Assembly: GCA_029555885.1 (NCBI GenBank)
Contig: JAKPQT010000569.1
Span: 1-18,879, forward strand
Length of the DNA: 18,879 nt
From: Chloroflexota bacterium
GTDB taxonomy: Bacteria > Chloroflexota > Anaerolineae > CG2-30-64-16
Direction: 5' to 3'
Part shown: piece by piece, positions 14,871 to 18,879 of the stretch
How positions within the stretch are numbered: the first letter of the stretch is position 1
Layout of the letters: every line of letters starts with the position of its first letter
The notes under the pieces: generated by a model
Databases searched by the model: none
What the model was told of the DNA's origin: nothing
Seen by the model: the letters and a program-made list of their open reading frames with translations, nothing else
Translations under genes and position numbers: made by a program

Positions 14871-16393
14871 GGCTCAAACGGCAGGTCGCGAGCGGGCTGT
14901 TCTGGGTCGCGTTGGCGCAGGTCACGAGCCGCGGGCTGGCGTTCGTCACCCTCCTGATTCTCGCCAAGCTGGTCGCACCGTCGATGTTCGGCCTGGTCGG
15001 CATGGCGATGGTCGCGCTCAACGCGCTGGCCCTGTTCCAGGACATCGGCTTCGAATCCGCGCTGATTTACCGGCGCAAGGCGCTGGACGAGGCCAGCCAC
15101 ACCGCGTTCGTGACCGTGATCCTGAGCAGCCTGCTGCTCACCGTGTTGGCTGTCGCCGCTGCGCCGCTCGTCGGCCGGTTCTTTCGCGAGGAAGCGGTCG
15201 TGCCCGTCATGCGGGTGCTGGCGCTGACCATCCTGATTTCGAGCGTGGGCCGCGTGCCGCTCGTGCTATTGAGTCGGGAACTGGACTTCCGCCGCCGCAT
15301 CTTCCCGGAGCTGGCCGCCAGCATCATCGCCAGCGTTGCGGCCATCGTGCTGGCCCTGCGCGGGTTCGGCGTGTGGAGCCTGGTCTGGCGCGAGATGTTG
15401 CGCGTCACCCTGGCATCCGTGCTCGTGTGGTTCGTTTCGTCCTACCGCCCGCGCTGGCAGTTCAACCTGCCTGCCGCCCGCGAGCTGTTCGGCTACGGCA
15501 AGCACATCGTCTCCTCGCAGACGCTCATCTTCCTGATTACCAATGTGGACAACGCCATCATCGGGCGCTACGTGGGCGATGCCGCGCTGGGCTTCTACCA
15601 GTTTGCGTACAACACCTCCAACCAGCCCGCGACGCAGATTACCGGCGTCCTGACCCAGGTCATGTTCCCGGTCTTCTCGAAGATGGCGGACGGCGACCCT
15701 GCCCAGGCGCGCATCATGCGGGCGCGCTACTACCTGACGACCGTGCGCTACGTGACCTGGATTACCACGCCGATTGCCGTCGCGACGATCCTGTTTGCGC
15801 CCGCGTTCATCCGCGGGCTGTACGGGGAGGTGTGGGCGCCGACGATTGTGCCGCTGCAACTCCTGGCCGTCTACGGCTTCATCCGCTCCATCGCAGCCAA
15901 CATGGGCAGCGTCTTCCGGGCGCTCGGCAAGCCGCAGTGGCTGACCTCCATCGCGGTCTGGCGATTGGTCACGATGCTGGCGCTGCTGATTCCCATCTCG
16001 GTGCGCTGGGGCATCAACGGGGTGAGCTGGCTCTCAGCCATCGTCGCCGTCGTCGATTTCGGCATCTCCGCGTGGCTGGTCGGTAAGCTGGTGGATGCGC
16101 CGTGGCATGCCTATGTGCGGATGCTCGTGCCGACGTGGGCTGCGGCGCTGGCTGCGGGCTTCCTGGCGCTCTGGGTGTATCCTGCGCTGCCCTTCGCCAA
16201 GGCTGCGTTCAACCTGCTGCTGGCGGGCGTCTTGCTCGTCGTCGTGTACCTGGTCCTCGCCTGGCTGCTGGACCCGCGGCTGCGTGAGACGCTGCGGACG
16301 GGATGGCAATCCCTCCAGCGCATGGTGGGACGGCAGAAACCCGTGTTCTCAGGCCAGGCTCCGCCTGGTCCGAAAACGGGTTTCCAGGGGTGA
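14789..16393 (+). CDS. MOP-superfamily polysaccharide flippase (WzxC-like)
   Basis: A 534-residue polytopic protein with about 12-14 hydrophobic segments and the family pattern LKRQVASGLFWVALAQVTSR at the start of helix 1. Other typical stretches are VAPSMFGLVGMAMV, FQDIGFESALIYR, SRELDFRRR, FGYGKHIVSSQTL and TNVDNAIIGRYVGDAALGFY. The last is characteristic of WzxC/Polysacc_synt_3 members that flip undecaprenyl-linked oligosaccharide units across the cytoplasmic membrane. GTG 14789 overlaps the methyltransferase TGA; no later in-frame ATG or GTG precedes helix 1. The first 28 or so residues (containing NLQS twice) and the last 18 or so (KPVFSGQAPPGPKTGF) are encoded by repeat elements and differ from the normal termini of this family. 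It is the export step for the glycan built by the flanking transferases. Confidence 0.9.
   Translation: MKEAPNLQSGRSGASHISNLQSPSGDGGLKRQVASGLFWVALAQVTSRGLAFVTLLILAKLVAPSMFGLVGMAMVALNALALFQDIGFESALIYRRKALDEASHTAFVTVILSSLLLTVLAVAAAPLVGRFFREEAVVPVMRVLALTILISSVGRVPLVLLSRELDFRRRIFPELAASIIASVAAIVLALRGFGVWSLVWREMLRVTLASVLVWFVSSYRPRWQFNLPAARELFGYGKHIVSSQTLIFLITNVDNAIIGRYVGDAALGFYQFAYNTSNQPATQITGVLTQVMFPVFSKMADGDPAQARIMRARYYLTTVRYVTWITTPIAVATILFAPAFIRGLYGEVWAPTIVPLQLLAVYGFIRSIAANMGSVFRALGKPQWLTSIAVWRLVTMLALLIPISVRWGINGVSWLSAIVAVVDFGISAWLVGKLVDAPWHAYVRMLVPTWAAALAAGFLALWVYPALPFAKAAFNLLLAGVLLVVVYLVLAWLLDPRLRETLRTGWQSLQRMVGRQKPVFSGQAPPGPKTGFQG
16336..16384. repeat. Two-part palindromic element in the 3' end of the flippase gene
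   Basis: Outer arms GAAACCCGT (16336-16344) and ACGGGTTTC (16376-16384) enclose an inner hairpin CCAGGC-TCC-GCCTGG (16354-16368). The element encodes the last residues of the flippase and ends directly before AGGGG (16386-16390), the apparent Shine-Dalgarno of the next gene. It could also act as a transcript-stability or attenuation structure. Confidence 0.65.
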
Positions 16394-16396
16394 TTG

Positions 16397-17599
16397 ATGG
16401 CAGAAAAACTCAAAGGCGAGATGATCCTCTGCTTTGCGCCGGACCCCTGGGCGGGCCTCTGGCGCAACCGGCACCAGATCATGACTCGGCTGGCGGGGGC
16501 TAATACGGTCGTCTACGTCGAGCCGCGCACGTATCTCGGGCAGGCCTGGCGCGCGCTGCGCAGCGGCCAGATTCGCCTCGCAGACCTGCGGCGGCCTGCG
16601 CTGACCCATGTGCAGGATGGGCTGTGGCTCTACCGCGACCCGGTGTATGCGCCATACGCGGGACGCCGCAGCGGTGGGCCGCTCACGGCCTCCCTGCGCC
16701 GCCGCGCGCTGCGCCGGGCGCTGGCGACGCTGCACGCAGGCGCGCCGATCCTGTGGTTGTTGCGACCGTTTCATGCGGACCAGATCGGGCTGTACGGCGA
16801 GAAGCTGGTCATCTATCATGTGACCGACGAGTACAGCGGGTTCCCGACCGTCACGGACGTGCCGGGGTTTATCCGCCAGGAGGAGGCGCTGCTGCGCCGG
16901 GCCGACCTGGTCATCGTGACCTCGCCCGCGCTGCTCGCCAGCAAGGGCCAGCACAACCCGCACACCCATCTCGTGCCGAATGCGGTGGATTACGCCGGCT
17001 TCGTCGCGACGCTGGCGAGCGGCCGGCGTCTGCCGGCGCTGGCGGACGGTCCGGACGGCATCGGGCGACCGCGCATCGGCTACGTCGGCGCGCTGAACGA
17101 AAAGATCGACTTCGATCTGCTGGCCGCTATCGCGGCCCTGCGGCCCGACTGGCACCTTGTCCTGGTCGGCGCGCTGGACCTGACGGGTCATCCCGCGAAG
17201 GCCGATGCGCTCAAGCGGCTGCCCAACGTGCACTGGCTGGGTCGCGTGCCGGTGGAGGATGTGCCGCTGGCGATTGCAGGGATGGATGTCTGCCTGCTGC
17301 CTTACGTGCGCAACGAGTGGACGCGCAACATCGACTCGCTGAAGCTGTACGAGTACCTGGCGTGCGGCAGGCCGGTCGTTGCAAGCAATGTGCCGGCGGC
17401 GTGGACGTTTGCGTCGTTGGTGCGCATCGCGGAGGGGCCGGAGCATTTCGTCGCCTCCATCGAGAAGTGGCTGGCCGAGGACTTCGACGGCCTGCACGAT
17501 GCTCGTCGCGCAGCGGCCGCGGCCAACACGTGGGACATTCGCGTGGCGCAGATCGAGGGACTGATAGCGGATGCCCTGGCACGGCGCCCGCACAGTTGA
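16397..17599 (+). CDS. GT-B fold glycosyltransferase (TuaH-like, GT4-type)
   Basis: From ATG 16397 the protein has 400 residues; TTG at 16394 is a less likely start, since AGGGG lies 6 bases before the ATG. The N-terminal half carries WRNRHQIMTRL and VVYVEPRTYL, seen in TuaH-like and related glycosyltransferases. The nucleotide-sugar-binding C-terminal half has PRIGYVGALNEKIDFDLL, LPNVHWLGRVPVEDVP, CLLPYVRNEWTRN and LKLYEYLACGRPVVAS with the donor-contacting E319. No membrane segment is visible, so it is a cytoplasmic or peripheral enzyme adding a sugar to a lipid-linked intermediate. The gene after it is a paralogue with the same motifs at the same positions. Donor and acceptor cannot be read from the sequence. 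Confidence 0.87.
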   Translation: MAEKLKGEMILCFAPDPWAGLWRNRHQIMTRLAGANTVVYVEPRTYLGQAWRALRSGQIRLADLRRPALTHVQDGLWLYRDPVYAPYAGRRSGGPLTASLRRRALRRALATLHAGAPILWLLRPFHADQIGLYGEKLVIYHVTDEYSGFPTVTDVPGFIRQEEALLRRADLVIVTSPALLASKGQHNPHTHLVPNAVDYAGFVATLASGRRLPALADGPDGIGRPRIGYVGALNEKIDFDLLAAIAALRPDWHLVLVGALDLTGHPAKADALKRLPNVHWLGRVPVEDVPLAIAGMDVCLLPYVRNEWTRNIDSLKLYEYLACGRPVVASNVPAAWTFASLVRIAEGPEHFVASIEKWLAEDFDGLHDARRAAAAANTWDIRVAQIEGLIADALARRPHS

Positions 17600-17622
17600 A
17601 GGTTGCAGGTTGCAGGTTTGAT
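17595..17622 (+). repeat. Heptanucleotide tandem repeat forming a gene junction
   Basis: Four consecutive 7-base units start at 17595: GTTGAAG, GTTGCAG twice, and the diverged GTTTGAT. The first unit contains the TGA stop of the upstream glycosyltransferase (17597-17599). The last supplies the first two bases of the ATG at 17621, and an AGG within the repeat is the only Shine-Dalgarno candidate. Confidence 0.8.
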
Positions 17623-18829
17623 GATACGCGGCGAGGACTTCGTATACTACGGCCCCGAGGTGTGGCAGAGCATGTGGCGCAACCGCCACCAGCTCCTGTC
17701 GCGGCTGGCGCGCGCCAACCGGGTCGTATATGTCGAGCCGCGGCCCTATATCGAGCAGATCACCGGCGGGCTGCGCGCGGGCGAGCTGCACGTTGCGGAC
17801 CTGTGGCGCGACCGCGGCCTGGCGCCCGCGCTGCCCGGCCTGTGGACGTACCGTTCGCCGCGCTATGCGCCGCTGGGCGGACCGCCGCCCGTCCGCGCCG
17901 CGTGTCACTGGCTGCGGCAGGCCGCGGTGCGCCGCGACCTCCTGGCTATGGGGGTGCGCGAGCCCATCGTCTGGATTTCGACGCCGACGCAGTTCGATGC
18001 GCGCAATGATCTGCCTGCGCGGCTGCGCGTCTATCACATTGTCGATGACTACCTGGCCTATCACGACCTGCCCGCAGAGCGGCGGCCCCGTTGGGCCAGC
18101 CTGGAGCGCCAGTTGATCGACTGGGCCGACCTCGTGATTGCCGTGTCGCCGGAGCTGATGCAGAGCAAGGGCGGCCTTCCGCAGGGAGGACTCAACCCGA
18201 AGTTCCGTCTGCTGCCGAACGCCGTGGCCCCGTGCCTGTACGCGGACGACCGGCCGCTCGGTCCCGCGCCGGAGCTGGAGGGTCTGCCGCGGCCTGTGCT
18301 CGGCTATGTAGGGCTGGTCAGTGTGCGGCTCGACCTGGCGCTGCTGGATGAGCTGGCCGCGCGCCATCCGGAATGGACGCTCGTCCTTATGGGCACGGTC
18401 TTCCGTAGCGGATGCGGGGAGCTGCTCGACCGGCTGGCCGAGCGGCCCAACGTGCGGCTGCTGCCGCCGGTGCCCGCGGAGCGCGTGCCGGATTATGTGC
18501 GCTGGTTCGACGTGGCGCTGGCCCCTTACCGGGTGACGCAGGAGACGGTTCACGCCAGCCCGCTGAAAATCTACGAGTACCTGGCCGCGGGCTTGCCGGT
18601 GGTCGCGGCCGATGTGCCGGGCGCGCGGCAGTTTGCGGACGTGCTCGCGCTGGCGGACACTGCGGATGCGTGGGAAGGGGCGATGGTGGGGCAGCTTGGC
18701 GCGACCTCCGCGGAGGCGCGTGCGGCCCGGCGGCGCGCAGTCGCGCCGCATACCTGGGATGCCCGTGTCGAGACCCTGTCCAGCTTCCTGGCGGAGGCGC
18801 TCGGTCGAGCGGGGCCGGCCGATGCGTGA
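17621..18829 (+). CDS. GT-B fold glycosyltransferase, paralogue of the preceding gene
   Basis: From ATG 17621 the protein has 402 residues; a TTG at 17603 would add six repeat-encoded residues and is less likely. It shares with its neighbour WRNRHQLLSRLARANRVVYVEPRPYI near the N-terminus, a VYHIVDDYLAYHD-type segment in place of VIYHVTDEYSGF, PVLGYVGLVSVRLDLALLDEL, RPNVRLLPPVPAERVPDYV, and LKIYEYLAAGLPVVAADVPG with E319 at the same residue number. This indicates tandem duplication followed by clear divergence, most likely with a different sugar specificity. The gene ends in TGA at 18827-18829, followed by a repeat-rich junction. It is presumably cytoplasmic and acts on the same lipid-linked glycan before export. 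Confidence 0.87.
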   Translation: MIRGEDFVYYGPEVWQSMWRNRHQLLSRLARANRVVYVEPRPYIEQITGGLRAGELHVADLWRDRGLAPALPGLWTYRSPRYAPLGGPPPVRAACHWLRQAAVRRDLLAMGVREPIVWISTPTQFDARNDLPARLRVYHIVDDYLAYHDLPAERRPRWASLERQLIDWADLVIAVSPELMQSKGGLPQGGLNPKFRLLPNAVAPCLYADDRPLGPAPELEGLPRPVLGYVGLVSVRLDLALLDELAARHPEWTLVLMGTVFRSGCGELLDRLAERPNVRLLPPVPAERVPDYVRWFDVALAPYRVTQETVHASPLKIYEYLAAGLPVVAADVPGARQFADVLALADTADAWEGAMVGQLGATSAEARAARRRAVAPHTWDARVETLSSFLAEALGRAGPADA

Positions 18830-18879
18830 CCTGATGGCATCTCTTGCGAGGTCTTTGCAGTCTTTGCGTCTTTGCGTGA
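18822..18879 (+). CDS. Possible start of a further gene (truncated by window end)
   Basis: ATG 18822 overlaps the preceding stop and its frame stays open to the end, reading MRDLMASLARSLQSLRL and onward; ATG 18834 is in the same frame. The codons are almost wholly supplied by the GTCTTTGC repeat, as at the other repeat-built junctions, so this may be only a spacer before a gene just outside the window. Nothing can be said about its product. Confidence 0.2.
   Translation, partial: MRDLMASLARSLQSLRLCV
18851..18875 (+). repeat. Short tandem repeat, unit GTCTTTGC
   Basis: Three copies of GTCTTTGC start at 18851, 18860 and 18868, with one extra A after the first. A related TCTTGC lies just upstream at 18842. 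It ends in GTGA at the last bases of the window, the same stop/start overlap motif used elsewhere in this locus. Confidence 0.7.

Noticed and set aside
16349..18751. Minus-strand open frame of 800 codons
   Set aside because: It mirrors the two glycosyltransferase genes, is Arg/Gln/His-rich and has no recognisable domain; the + strand frames carry clear family motifs.

Overview
The window is high-GC DNA with every convincing gene on the + strand, packed tightly and often joined by 4-base GTGA stop/start overlaps. It reads as a cell-surface glycan (exopolysaccharide or lipid-linked glycan) locus of a Chloroflexota bacterium, probably of the Anaerolineae/Chloroflexia type. That placement is inferred from three secreted proteins with Ycf48-like propellers, SdrD-B-like domains and Thr/Pro linkers that end in a short Tyr-Leu-Pro-Leu-type tail, and from 7-8 bp tandem repeats at gene junctions. 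No rRNA or other marker gene is present to confirm it.

Left block (1-5398): the 3' end of a polytopic GT39/PMT-like glycosyltransferase; an unusual 786-residue fusion of a B12-binding-type radical SAM domain to an NAD(P)-dependent sugar epimerase/reductase domain resembling HpnA; a second, complete GT39-like membrane glycosyltransferase; and a left-handed beta-helix (hexapeptide) acyltransferase. The first three genes overlap by 4 bases and the fourth follows 3 bases later, so they look like one operon.

Middle block (5399-14018): three exported modular proteins, each preceded by a leader of about 200 bases with repeats, hairpins or a promoter. The first (5609-7009) is a single Ycf48-like propeller with a Thr/Pro tail. 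The second (7214-10777) is a larger paralogue with two propellers and three SdrD-B-like domains. The third (10968-14018) is an alpha/beta-hydrolase fused to a DNRLRE-like domain and an SdrD-B-like domain. All three end in the same kind of short tail, a candidate surface-sorting signal.

Right block (14025-18829): a class I SAM methyltransferase, a Wzx/WzxC-type MOP flippase and two paralogous TuaH-like GT-B glycosyltransferases. Their junctions are made of short repeats and hairpins that supply stop codons, start codons, a Shine-Dalgarno sequence and short protein tails.

Working model (inference): the glycosyltransferases, acyltransferase, methyltransferase and fusion enzyme build and decorate a lipid-linked glycan, the flippase exports it, and the GT39-type enzymes may glycosylate extracytoplasmic acceptors. 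The Thr-rich linkers of the three secreted proteins are plausible acceptors. The most noteworthy items are the radical SAM-epimerase fusion, the shared C-terminal tail, and the repeat-built gene junctions.
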